From: Tubulanus polymorphus
Lineage: Eukaryota; Nemertea; Palaeonemertea; Tubulaniformes; Tubulanidae
Assembly (NCBI RefSeq): GCF_964204645.1
Contig: NC_134025.1
Coordinates: 18,942,001 to 19,006,000 of the forward strand
Length of the DNA: 64,000 bases
Direction of reading: 5' to 3'
The notes beneath the pieces were generated by a model. That model did not search any database. It was not told the DNA's origin and saw only the letters and a list, made by a program, of their open reading frames with translations. The stretch's first letter is position 1. The number at the start of each line of letters is the position of its first letter. Position numbers and translations under genes: made by a program. Shown in pieces: positions 34,694-44,420 of the stretch.

Positions 34694-34841
34694 CCTTTTA
34701 CTTCAAATGGATAATCGAGATATAGACATTAAAGATAATGATGGATGGACTCCTTTACATGCTGCCTCACATTGGGGCCAGGAAGAATCTTGTCGTGTCT
34801 TAGCTGAAAATTTTTGCAACATGGATATTAGAAATAAATGG
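34694..34841 (+). CDS. PPP1R12A: MYPT exon: ankyrin repeat with DGWTPLHAA
   Basis: Acceptor CTTGTAG ends at 34693; donor GTAAGG starts at 34842. After the split codon (AA+C = Asn) it encodes LLLQMDNRDIDIKDNDGW, TPLHAASHWGQEESCRVL and AENFCNMDIRNKW. This aligns with the ankyrin repeat of MYPT1 that carries the DYDGWTPLHAAAHWG motif. It ends in phase 0. The exon lies far downstream of the previous one because the intron between them is packed with transposons. Confidence 0.93.
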
Positions 34842-35282
34842 GTAAGGTATCAAGGAAGTGCATAGAAAAACTTAACCATAATAATATTAATGATGATATT
34901 AATTACCATAACGACCATAATAAGCAAGTTTTCGATATCGTTTGATTGTCATGCAGATGTATCTTTTATAGATATTGTAGATATCCGGCAATAGGCCATT
35001 CAAATGAAACCCATCAACTCGCCAGCGACATTGATGTGTTAGCCACAATTTTTGGTCCACTTAGGACACTAATCTGATTGGGCTGTTGCATCCACTTGTC
35101 TGTCTCTCAATAGACAGAATCCAGTAATTTTGGGAAATTCAAACATCCTTCAATGGATTTTCTCAATATTTTTTTTTGATTTATGATCCAATTTATTTAC
35201 ATCAACCTGACATAAGATACAACAGAAAGACACCTGTCACGCGGGAATGACCCATTATGGACAGGTTGAACATATAATTACG
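34842..35282. other. Intron, nothing recognised
   Basis: No repeat partner or frame. Confidence 0.45.
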
Positions 35283-35518
35283 TACATAGGCCTATCTATA
35301 TATTAATACAAAACTATGTACCAAATAGCGTCGCCGTTGAAAAGAATTGGGCCTTGAAATTTTGTGTGGTAGTCAATCATTGTATAAACTAATGCAACGG
35401 GTTTAAATGGGTGTGAAAATATTTATAGGGGGGCCAAACTGAGGCAGACAAAATTTCAGCCAATCAGTAAGCAGGAATTCTAATTAGAGACTCTTACTGC
35501 ACCAAAACAATTCTACAG
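35283..35518 (-). repeat. Dispersed repeat, inverted partner at 2.4 kb
   Basis: Inverse of 2402-2622 with about 90 % identity by eye. Confidence 0.75.
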
Positions 35519-35527
35519 TACGCTATG

Positions 35528-35600
35528 CTGTTTCAATGGCCCAGTTAGTAGAGTACAAGACTGGCATCTGATGGGTCAGAAGTTCGAGTCCCACACAACA
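35528..35600 (+). mobile_element. tRNA-like SINE head or tRNA pseudogene
   Basis: TGGCCCAGTTAGTAGAG resembles a pol III box A and AGTTCGAGTCCCA a box B, 40 bp apart. The acceptor and anticodon stems do not pair well and no tRNA identity can be given, so a SINE head is more likely than a functional tRNA. Confidence 0.5.
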
Positions 35601-35713
35601 CCGTACATATTTTGTTTACCTCTGATAGTTTCCGGTCTCCACGGGTACAGGTCATCATAGCTCATACTGTGGCCACGGGGAATGAACACATAGATTTTAA
35701 ATGGCCTGACTAA

Positions 35714-35996
35714 ACCCTTTCGGTGCGACTACACCGCAGTGCAGTGTATAAATCAGTGATAGATTTTGCTAGTACACCGGACTGCGGTGTATTGATTTAA
35801 TTAGTAATTATCTCTCTTGAAAGATGGCAGCACCTGTCACACATAGTGAAATATTAGTAACTAACGATACACTGCACAGCGGTGTAGACGCACTATAGTG
35901 GTATTCCCGTTATTCAACACACTAAGGTGGAATTTTTCAAAATTTTCAAATTATCTCCAGCATTATAGGGTATTAATTAATCAGCACTGAAAGGGT
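35714..35996. mobile_element. 283-bp MITE with TAA target duplication
   Basis: Ends ACCCTTTCGGTGC and (inverted) GCACTGAAAGGGT, flanked by TAA on both sides. An inner inverted pair CTACACCGC...GTGTAT / ATACACTGC...GGTGTAG lies just inside. A 3-bp TAA duplication fits PIF/Harbinger-type MITEs. Confidence 0.8.
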
Positions 35997-36059
35997 TAAT
36001 TCCATTGCGAATAAATTGAATAGTTTGAAGTTCTGGGCCAAAGGAAATCACCACCGCTA

Positions 36060-36303
36060 TTCCGCATTCAAATCATTAAGACCAAGGGAAAAGATTTATC
36101 TGAGGTATTTGTTCCTGCCAGCTCCAGTCGCTGTCTGTGCTACTTATGAAAACACGATTTCAAAAATTATGTAAATTATTAGCCTGGCATTGACTAGTCT
36201 ATGAGCTGGGAGTGTATTTGGACAAATTTAACCCACAGAATGCATCATTTGCCATTTTATGAAAAGCTGACTGGCTGGCCATAGTGCCCCTTGGGGCTCT
36301 TGT
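36060..36303 (+). mobile_element. HINE-3, 3' end
   Basis: Matches HINE-3 at 52331-53120 without the MITE that interrupts that copy. Ends GGCTGGCCATAGTGCCCCTT then GGGGCTCTTGTT. Provides the empty site (GACAAATTTAACCCAC, 36221-36234). Confidence 0.8.
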
Positions 36304-36601
36304 TCCACAATTTATTAGCGGCGATCACATGAGCTTCATGTTCTTCCGTGACCTCACCGATTATACAACGGGCAATCTGATTGGTGCCGCAAGTAAATGA
36401 AGCTGGTGTGATGCTGTTTTAGTGGCCATTTCTTGTCTCATGGCATCTAGAGATTTCAAAATTTTCTGGGGAGGGCTCCCAGACCCCCCGCAAATGCTTC
36501 ATGCCTTCGGCACACAACACCACTAACCTCTGACCTTTTTAAACATGCCTGTTATCATCTCTGAAATACGATGTAACCATCAGCTCAATAATGCTACGGA
36601 T
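36304..36601. other. Intron, nothing firm
   Basis: A patch CAAAATTTTCTGGGGAGGGC near 36459 resembles 8600-8640 and 59818-59880. No gene. Confidence 0.45.
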
Positions 36602-37789
36602 GTTTTGGTACCTTTCTCAGCAGTATGAGGTTGGCATTGAGCCAATTCATGTAAAATCGCGGTACGTTTTTTATGTGAGCATTTTCTTCATTGGTTCTCG
36701 GGTTAAACGACGTATAATCGATGCGATTGAAGATATGACGAACCTCCATTCGATGACATGGTCAACTTTGTTAAAATTCTACGAAAAACTGTCTTTGGCG
36801 GGAAAATTCTTAGCTCTTGCATATAAAATTGCATTGACCCCGATTGGGGCGGGGGGCATCGTCTGTATGAGCGAATATGATTGGCTGTTTTTGGGATATA
36901 CGGGGAATTCCGGCACTACTAAAATAATTATGGGAAAGCCATCAATGGCGAACGTTTCATTGGTTTAGGTGCTGTATATGTGCGAATTTTAAATGCTCAT
37001 TGCTGGTGAGAATATAATTATTTCACATATCGCCATAGGTATTGTTTCATTTTAATACCCAGTGATTGTGTTGATTGAGATTGAAGTGAAGCGAACGTTA
37101 TTACACAAGGCCTCCGTGTCCGCGGGAATGCTAAACGTTAGACTGTTGCACACACAAACACACGCTCATACAGACTACTATATGGTGATGCTATTACGCT
37201 GCTTGGGGCGTGCATGTTTGGTATGATAACAGGCTGAAAAATCGTCGTAGCAGAGGATGAGCGCTGTGTTTTCTGTTTGATAGAATTTGTAATAAATTGT
37301 AATTTCTTGTGACCTGAAAATACTAAGCAGCAAACTATAGGTATAGGTCGAGGTCTGAATATTGTAGGTGTAAATTCCAGGATTTAAAACGATCTAATAC
37401 TACGCCCGGTGTTTTAGCTTCGGCGGCCATACATTGGAAGAGGTTCGTTTCCAAGACTCAATATTCAGCCACCCCTTGTTATGTAACATCATATGAATTT
37501 TATTTGAATATTTTTTCATATTGTGAAAAATACATTTTTGAAAATATAAAATAGTTTCCAATGCCGCACCTACCTGTACCCTACGAAATTTTGGACGTAG
37601 ACCATAAACAAATGTTTATCTTGGGGTCTTATTTGACTACAAAATAATTCTTTTTAGGAAAGATAAAATACAATATAAACTTATAGAACCTTGAAGTCAC
37701 GAATTAAAAAGATTTTTCAAGCAATGCCCTTACTCCAAACAACCTCTAGCTTTCAAGGTAAACCACACTTTGCCCATGGGCAGTTTATT
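36602..37789 (+). mobile_element. HINE-1 copy 3
   Basis: Full-length copy: TTTTGGTACCTTTCTCAGC at the 5' end, AAGGTAAACC and TTTGCCCATGGGCAG at the 3' end. Very close to copy 1 in its right two-thirds. The longest version of the RRIIDAIEDM frame (36591-36968) is here but differs by frame-breaking indels from other copies. Confidence 0.78.
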
Positions 37790-37959
37790 CAAACTTTTTT
37801 TTGCGAAATTACGATTTTTACAAATATACTATGTTTCTTAATAAAACTAACAATTTTACGAAATATTTATGTTTCCTCAAAAAATGTTAAAAAATTTGGT
37901 CAGAAACGATCAGTGGTTAGAAATATATCCGCCATCAGATTGATCTAGTGAATGGCCAG

Positions 37960-38614
37960 CAAATCAACAAAGAATTTAATTGAGTTGTAGCCGTTGCTCC
38001 ATTGAATACCACCCGCATTGTGACATTTTTTTAAATCGTCATTTAGTCGGGACCTGGTGAAGAGTATGTCGAGTTATTGTCCTCTGAATTTGATGATGAA
38101 GGGCTTGATGTAAAAAGAATTAAGTAGAGACAAAATCTCAAAATATTGTACCGAAATATCCTTGTATTAAGGCAGGTTGCAATGGTTGTCATCACGCATT
38201 TGTACTATTTGTTGTACTGATATCAGCATAAGCCATGGGCTGATAGGGGGAATAAACAATGTAAGATGTCATGTGCCAAACAAAAAATATGACGAAAAAA
38301 TAACAACCTTTTTCAAGTTATCCGCGCTGAAACACTATTCACAAACTTCCTTGTGGAGCACAATTTTCCTGGAGTAAAAATGAACTGTAATATGATGAGA
38401 TTTATAGTTTAAATAAATAAAGTTTATATGAGAAATTTTGTTCTGTCTTTTGTTCATGGAAGGTCAATATTATGTTAATTAATAAAACGTATTAAACGAA
38501 GTGGGATTGGCCAATTTACTGGTTACTGAAAAATACTGGAAAAAAAAAAACAGAAATATACTGAAAAAAACTAGAATTGTTCTGCAGTGGGCTCAGATAA
38601 ACTTGGCAGGTCTG
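37960..38614 (+). mobile_element. hAT-type remnant with BED-finger and transposase pieces
   Basis: Right end CTTGGCAGGTCTG at 38602-38614 is the inverse of the hAT terminus seen at 33018. Inside, in shifting frames: EEYVELLSSEFDDEG, then CTICCTDISISHG with RCHVPNKKYDEKI (a C-x2-C...H BED finger), then IRAETLFTNFLVEHNFPG, a transposase-like block. All are broken by frameshifts. Same family as 33018-33628. Left end not seen. Confidence 0.65.
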
Positions 38615-38711
38615 GCTATCCAGAGTTTTGAAAATGTTGATTTATTTAGCCTGATAATTGTTAGAATTTCATTATCAATATATATCTCAATCTATCATTT
38701 TCTGATTTTAG

Positions 38712-38786
38712 GGCCAAACAGCATTTGATGTAGCAGCACCTGAATTAGTGGAGCTACTCAAAGAATTACAGGAAAAACAAGTGACG
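38712..38786 (+). CDS. PPP1R12A: MYPT exon: end of ankyrin domain
   Basis: A 25-codon exon, phase 0 at both ends. Acceptor GATTTTAG ends at 38711; donor GTAGGT starts at 38787. Encodes GQTAFDVAAPELVELLKELQ then EKQVT, matching the GQTAFDVA-LxxLEELQKKQ segment that closes the ankyrin domain of MYPT1. The following intron is almost wholly a HINE-3 transposon. Confidence 0.93.
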
Positions 38787-38825
38787 GTAGGTAGAAAGAG
38801 CAGCTGTCTAGCTGTTGAACCCCAG

Positions 38826-39691
38826 TCAGGCCAGCCGTATTGCTCTACGAATGGAGCTAATTTTAATGACATGGTTTTCCAGGTGAAAGGCTTTTTCACT
38901 GTGCAATTTGAGCATATTCACAAACAAATCATGCATTCAAGCGTTATCATTCTCAAATTAATAGGAAACTGGATTTTGAAAATGTTCCTTGTTAAATTTA
39001 CCTGAGGTTTTTCATGAAAATCTGAAGGCCAATTAAATTATTTAAAGCCAATCAGAAAGCAAAGTCTCCCCTATGATTGGCTTTTCTTTTGGTGTGGCCA
39101 AAAAGGAAAATAAATTGCCCATAAATTGCCCATGGGCAAAGTGAGGTGCAGAAATCAGCAGGTGTTCAAACGAACCTATGGTATTGTCTACTGCTTGACT
39201 TCTGGGTTTTGTGTTAAGATTTAAAATTGTATTTCAAGATTGATTTCTGTGAAATTTTTACTTCATTTAGTTTTTGGGAATCATTTTTATTTGCATTACC
39301 GAAAACTCATCCTTTATTACAATTGGCTGAAGTTTCGGGAAAAATTGCTTTGTCTCAAATGGGATGGATGACCTTGATTGCTGAATAGCTATGCTCGTAT
39401 TGCAAATTCAATCAAATTTTATTCTGCAGAATAATATGGAATCCAATTAAATTTTATCCTATTGAACAAAGATGAAATTCAGATCCAATTCATTTTTATT
39501 CTGTATTCACATAAATAGGACAAAGGGAAAAGATTGATCTGAGGTTTTCCTTCGTGTCGTCAGTGCTACTTACCTGATTGTACTGTATAAATTATATTGA
39601 GCACGTATTTCGAAAAATATAACCCACCGATTGCATCATTTATAAAAAGCGCATGTGACGGCTGGCCAAAGTGCCCCTTTGGGCTCTTGTT
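38826..39691 (+). mobile_element. HINE-3, complete copy filling a MYPT intron
   Basis: 5' end TCAGGCCAGCC (38826); inverse GGCTGGCC at 39660-39667 followed by the hairpin GTGCCCCTTTGGGC and TCTTGT. Homologous to 51763-53120. It takes up 866 of the 956 bp between the exons at 38712 and 39743. A 65-bp block at 39081-39147 (inverse of the HINE-1 3' end) is inserted in it relative to the other copy. Confidence 0.78.
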
Positions 39692-39742
39692 TTTGATCAT
39701 GTAGTAGTTATTTGTATCAAGTATGCCATATGTTATTTGCAG

Positions 39743-39804
39743 CTTCGTAGAGATCACTTAGAACACCAAGTTATCAACAGAGTACAGTTACCTGTCAAAC
39801 GAAA
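39743..39804 (+). CDS. PPP1R12A: MYPT exon: post-ankyrin linker
   Basis: A 62-bp exon. Acceptor TTTGCAG ends at 39742; donor GTAAGT starts at 39805. Encodes LRRDHLEHQVINRVQLPVKR plus two bases of a Lys codon completed by the next exon. Length, phase and basic character fit the linker just after the ankyrin domain. The call rests mainly on phase and position, as this part of the family is poorly conserved. Confidence 0.8.
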
Positions 39805-41450
39805 GTAAGTTTCAGAGAGAATTTTTACCTTCATCCTTCATGACAAGTCATGGATAGTATATTGAATGATGCGCCATGATTGCATGTCAATCATTCCATG
39901 TTGGAATAAGGGTGGAATTATCTTTTATTGTAACCGTATGAAGTCAATTAAAGGTTAGTGTCAACTTGGAGTAATCAGTCTGATTACTCCAAGGTGTCAA
40001 CAACTGAGTCCCACTAATTCAGGTATTCTGGATTCGACTCTTAGGGGTCCATATTTGTATGAATCGCTGCTAGTCTTAAAGTATGTCCTTGAGGATGCAT
40101 AACGTGGGGCACATGTTAGGTGCTTGGGAAGTATACTGCTAATCATTTTTACCTTCTTGACGTAGTCATGAAATTTATAAGATGATAGTGAGTCGGTGAC
40201 GTCATTTTCGTGTCACCACTTATAACTTGGTGGTGGAAATTCTGACGAAGATTTGTCAAACGAATAAATACTTTAATCTTATTGATGCAAAGTGTGAAAT
40301 TTCACTTTTTAAATATTTCCCTTAATTAGGTAGAAAATGTCGATAGTAAGACCGTGGGAAAGTTTCTATCGTTGAATGGGAATCACGGTGGCAGAGTGCA
40401 CCTGTGATAAGGCGGAAATAGTTTCATATGAGGGCAAAGCTTTTAAATGAATAGACAGTCGAAGGTGGTTTATCAACTTTTTTGAACAATAGTGCTGCTC
40501 TTTTCCCAATCAAATTGCTTGATTTTGATCGTTTCTCACAAGTCAACACTTGTGTAATTCAAGTGTGATTTTGATGTGCATAGAGATACATTATGACTGG
40601 TGTATTGAATGACGGCGCCATGGTTAAGCTGCGCGTCGATCGTTGAGTAGTAGAATTATAGGGTGGAATTATCTTGATTGTATCCATATGAAGTTTATTA
40701 ATTTAAAGGTAAGTGTCAACAAATGGTCCATTTTAGTCCCTCTAATTTGTGGAGAATCTCTTAACCGGGAAAACCGTAGTCTCGTTTTGTGTTTCCGTTG
40801 GCCTACGTAACTGACCTTTCTTGAGTGGACCTTGCTTGAGCGTTCGCTGCCGCTTCAAAGTTATAAGGTGTTATATAACTGATTGTTAATGACATACAGC
40901 AAATAAACCTTTAAAGGGCAAATGCTGTCAATATCGAACTTTCCGGATTTCTTAACCAGAAGAAACTAGTATATATGTAACGACCTTAGATCTGACCTAC
41001 CGAAAAAATTATCTCTAATTAGCCGTAAATTAGTCATTTATTAATCCTTCAAACTGTGCGCTATTTATGATGTTATCAATCAACACAAGCATGTGTGGGC
41101 GCTAGGATGCTTAGCCTATGTATAGTCGATAAGATAAACATCATTTCTTCACCGTATTCACAGACCTACAGCGCTACTCACTTATATACCATTATCATGT
41201 CATATACAACTGTATATTACAACTGTATATGTTGGTAAGAGTTTATTAATTATTTATTAATTTATTTATTTTATTTATCTTTAAAAAAAACTAAGTGTCT
41301 GATATTCTGCTGAAAAATTCCGGATTCATTCACCGCATAGTTATTGTCACGAGTAATGTGACTGGATGCCTCAATACCAAAAAATACGGAAGCCGGATTT
41401 CAAAAACGAATATAAATTTATTCAATTCGTACAACGAAGAATAAGAATAC
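39805..41450. other. Intron with a local 0.75-kb-spaced direct repeat
   Basis: 39845-40040 and 40592-40760 are diverged direct copies (TATTGAATGA, GGGTGGAATTATCTT, ATATGAAGT, AAGTGTCAAC). The first holds an extra palindrome (39965-39993). Nothing else was recognised. Confidence 0.6.
39958..40000. mobile_element. 29-bp palindrome with 7-bp target duplication
   Basis: CTTGGAGTAATCAG, a central T, CTGATTACTCCAAG, a perfect palindrome at 39965-39993, flanked on both sides by GTGTCAA. The paralogous sequence at 40711-40720 has a single GTGTCAAC and no palindrome. Best read as a minimal insertion made of two inverted termini. Confidence 0.75.
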
Positions 41451-41800
41451 TCGGCACTGGCTACCGACGAACGACGAACGATGATGAACTAGACACTCGG
41501 CACTGGCAACCGACGAACGACGAACGATGATGAATTAGACACTCGGCACTGGCAACTGATGAATGACGAACGGAACGACGAACGATGATTTAGACACTTG
41601 GCACTGGCAGCCGACGACCGACGAACGGAACGACGAACGATGAATTAGACACTCGGCACTGGCAGCCGACGACGAACAAGATGTTCGGCACTGGCAGCTG
41701 ACGAACAAAACACGCGGCACTGGCAGCCGACGATTAAGATATCGGTTGAGTACCCACCATTACGGGTCGATACCGGACCGGCACTTGCAGCCGGAAACTA
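41451..41800. repeat. Minisatellite, about eight degenerate units
   Basis: CGGCACTGGC recurs at about 41451, 41497, 41543, 41599, 41653, 41685, 41714 and 41779, with ACGAACGACGAACGATGAT between. Spacing is 46, 46, 56, 54, 32, 29 and 65 bp, so units change length by whole sub-repeats. The open frame on the minus strand (41535-41720) follows from the repeats. Confidence 0.85.
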
Positions 41801-42561
41801 GTATACCATCGTACACTAAACACGATAAATATAAGCTGGAAACAATTCCAGAAATTACCAAAAATGCAATAATCTAAATTTAATGCAATTCATTATCAGA
41901 TTAAATAATAATCTCAAAATTAAGTCTTCAATCTATATATATATATATGAGTTAACAGTCAAATGCCAATACTTTCTGAATCTTATATCTAGATTCTAGC
42001 ATTAAAAATTAAACAATTATAGAATTAATAGAACTATTCAACTACAACTCCGTCTGAATATCTAATATTTAACTGTTCCATTATTATAGAATGTTAAATA
42101 CGAGAAAAATACTAGAGGAAAACCCCTCAAACTATCAAGGATATAGTGTAAGAAAAATGTCGAACTTACCCCACGACGCGACCACAACTTCATCAAATCA
42201 TCTAATCTCTGCAATTCGTAAGGCTGTGTTAAACCTCTTGGCCCATGGGCAATTATTATTATGAATGAAATGAACTGAATAATTTTAATGATTTTCATAG
42301 GTTGAACCGTTTTTATTGGTCCAATTATTCCTAAAAAGTCTTTGAAAGTGATAGACATTGGTCCTATAACTGGCCATATTTCACTCTAAAGTAAAAATCG
42401 AATAAAAATCGATCTGATGTATTGTTCCTGCCTACCACTGTCCGAGGCGTCAAGTTTCACCGTAGTGCCCAGGGCAGTTGTTAAAGCAAACAGATCTGCA
42501 TAATTCAAAGAGTTGTAGAATGAACTATGTAATATGTTTTCATTGATATAAAGAACGGTAC
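41801..42561. other. Intron, nothing recognised
   Basis: AT-rich, (TA)n near 41935. A TTGGCCCATGGGCAA palindrome at 42238 resembles the HINE-1 terminal hairpin, without other homology. Confidence 0.45.
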
Positions 42562-42591
42562 CTCGAGAGCACTGGACCTTCGGTCCTCTAG
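42562..42591 (+). mobile_element. HINE-4 type 3' terminus
   Basis: CTCGAGAGCACT, then the hairpin GGACC-TTC-GGTCC, then TCTAGTT. Same as 46299-46326. It ends 28 bp before HINE-1 copy 4. Confidence 0.65.
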
Positions 42592-42618
42592 TTGAATGAA
42601 ATAAACTTTATCATAGAC

Positions 42619-43290
42619 TTTTGGTTTACCTTTGTCAACGATATGAAGTTGGCATTGAGCCAATTCATGTAAAATGGCGGTATGTTTTTTATATGTGAGC
42701 ATTTGTTACATTGGTTCTCGGCTTAAACGACGTATAATCGATGCGATTGAAGACATGGCGAACCTCCGTTCAATGACATCGATGTCAACTTTGTTAAAAT
42801 TCTTGGAAAAACTGTTTTTGGCTGGAAAATTCTTAGCTCTTGTGTATAAAATTGCAATGACCTCGATTGAGGGCGTCGTCTCTATGAGCGAATGTGATTG
42901 GCTGTTTTTGGGACATACGGGGAATTCTGGCTCTACTAAAATGATTATGGGAAGCCATAGAATAATTTCATTGGACTAGGTGCCGTATACGTGCGAATTT
43001 CAAATGCTCATTGCTGGTGAGAATGTAATTTTTCCACATATCCGCCATAGGTCTTGTTTCATTTTAAAACCCATTGATTGTTTTGATTGACATTGAAGTG
43101 TAAGTGAATATTCACTTACGCTAGGCCTCCACGTGCGCAGAGCGTTAAATCATTAGACTGTTGCACACACAAACATAAACACACACGCTCGTACAGTACA
43201 CTACTATATGGTGATGCTGTAACGCTGCTTGGCGCCGTGTACGTTTGACATGAAAATAGGCTGAATAATCGTAGCAGAAGATGAGCGCTG
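42619..43290 (+). mobile_element. HINE-1 copy 4, 3' truncated
   Basis: 5' TTTTGGTTTACCTTTGTC and the promoter-like block are kept; homology stops at GATGAGCGCTGTGT (43279-43292). Beyond this the sequence leads into the DIRS-like gag, so the promoter-like block lies about 650-900 bp upstream of that frame. Confidence 0.72.
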
Positions 43291-43629
43291 TGTATTTCCG
43301 TCGAGTACTGTACCTTTTCCTATGGTTTTTGCCAATATTTTCTAAATTTGGATTGATCGCCATTGGTTTTTCTATACGACCCGGCCCTGCGGTATTGCAT
43401 TTAGCCACCGGCGAAATCTGCCATCTTTTTTCTTGGCGTTCTAGCAGTAGAACGCGTTGGATTTTTTCGCCGTAAAAATCTGGGAATTAGGATATTAGGG
43501 AGTTTTCACTCAAACGGTGAGTCTGTTTGGTTTGGGGGTTATCCCTGGTTTCTATTTTTCCATAAGAATTTTATTTACAAATATAATTTGATTGAATTGA
43601 ATTGAATTTATTATGGTGACAGGATAATT

Positions 43630-44420
43630 ATGCCACCCCCTCCTAAGGGTCAACATCGTGGCGGGGAGGAATGCGGGCATTTGTTTGGCGCCTGGGACAA
43701 TCACGATTCGTGTGCGTCGTGCAGGCGCAAATCCGGTCAAATATGTGCAAGGAGCAATCCTTGCAAGATTTGCGAGGTGTGGTCTGAGGACCTTTGGCTT
43801 CCGGCCGATAAGGCTCTTAAACTAAGAGATCGTCGTCGAGTTAATAGCAGGGATTCGTCGGTTTCCGCCGACGTGCCAACCGACGTCTCTAATCCTGTTT
43901 CTAATCGTATAGCGGAGCGGTCGCCGGTTGTTCTGGTACGATCGGCTTCCCAACTCCGTTCACTGGGGCGGAACGCTGGTTCACCGGCACCGGTCTCCGG
44001 TCATTCACCGGTCTCTGGTCGTTCACCGGTTCGTCCGGTTCAGACTACATGTTCTGAACCGAGCGCGCGCCGCGGTAGTCGGGAACGGCCCGCACCGGTT
44101 GGGTCGGTACCGGTCCGGTCCGGGTCGGGCATCGGTCCAGTTCGGGCACCGGTCCGGTCCACACATCGTCCGGTTCAAAACATCCGGTACGTTCATCGTC
44201 TGATTCTGATCGTCGCTCCGGGGATAGAGCTCGCTCTCCCACTAGATCTAAACGCTGTGAGCGTAATAAACGAGCAAGATCTCCTTCTCGCAGATCAAGG
44301 TTTGATCGCGAGAGGGACTACGATCGTTATTGTAGGAAGTTTCGCCATCGGTCTTCTCATCGTTCGTCGACGTCGGTTAGCGATGAAGGCGATTCTTCTA
44401 GTAGGTCTCGATCCCGTTAG
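43630..44420 (+). pseudogene. DIRS-like element, gag N-terminal part
   Basis: Starts MPPPPKGQHRGGEECGHLFG, then WDNHDSCASCRRKSG and NPCKICEVWSEDLWLP, a Cys/His pattern as in DIRS-type gag proteins (C...HD-x-C-x2-C...C-x2-C-x2-W). A low-complexity (ACCGGT)n stretch follows. Near 44180 the frame shifts; the new frame encodes an Arg/Ser/Asp-rich region (RSGDRARSPTRSKR, RFDRERDYDRYCRK) and meets TAG at 44418. Clearly inactive. Confidence 0.75.

Noticed and set aside
35528-35600. Functional tRNA gene
   Set aside because: Box A and B are present but stems do not pair properly and no 3' terminator fits; treated as SINE head.
36591-36968. 125-aa frame conserved in several HINE-1 copies (RRIIDAIEDM, GKFLALAYKI, YTGNSGTTKIIMG)
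   Set aside because: Copies differ by indels that break the frame, and base-level identity is as high outside as inside it. Promoter-like motifs explain the block better than a protein.
41535-41720. 61-aa minus-strand frame with repeated CQC motifs
   Set aside because: Translation of a minisatellite; unit lengths are not multiples of three throughout.
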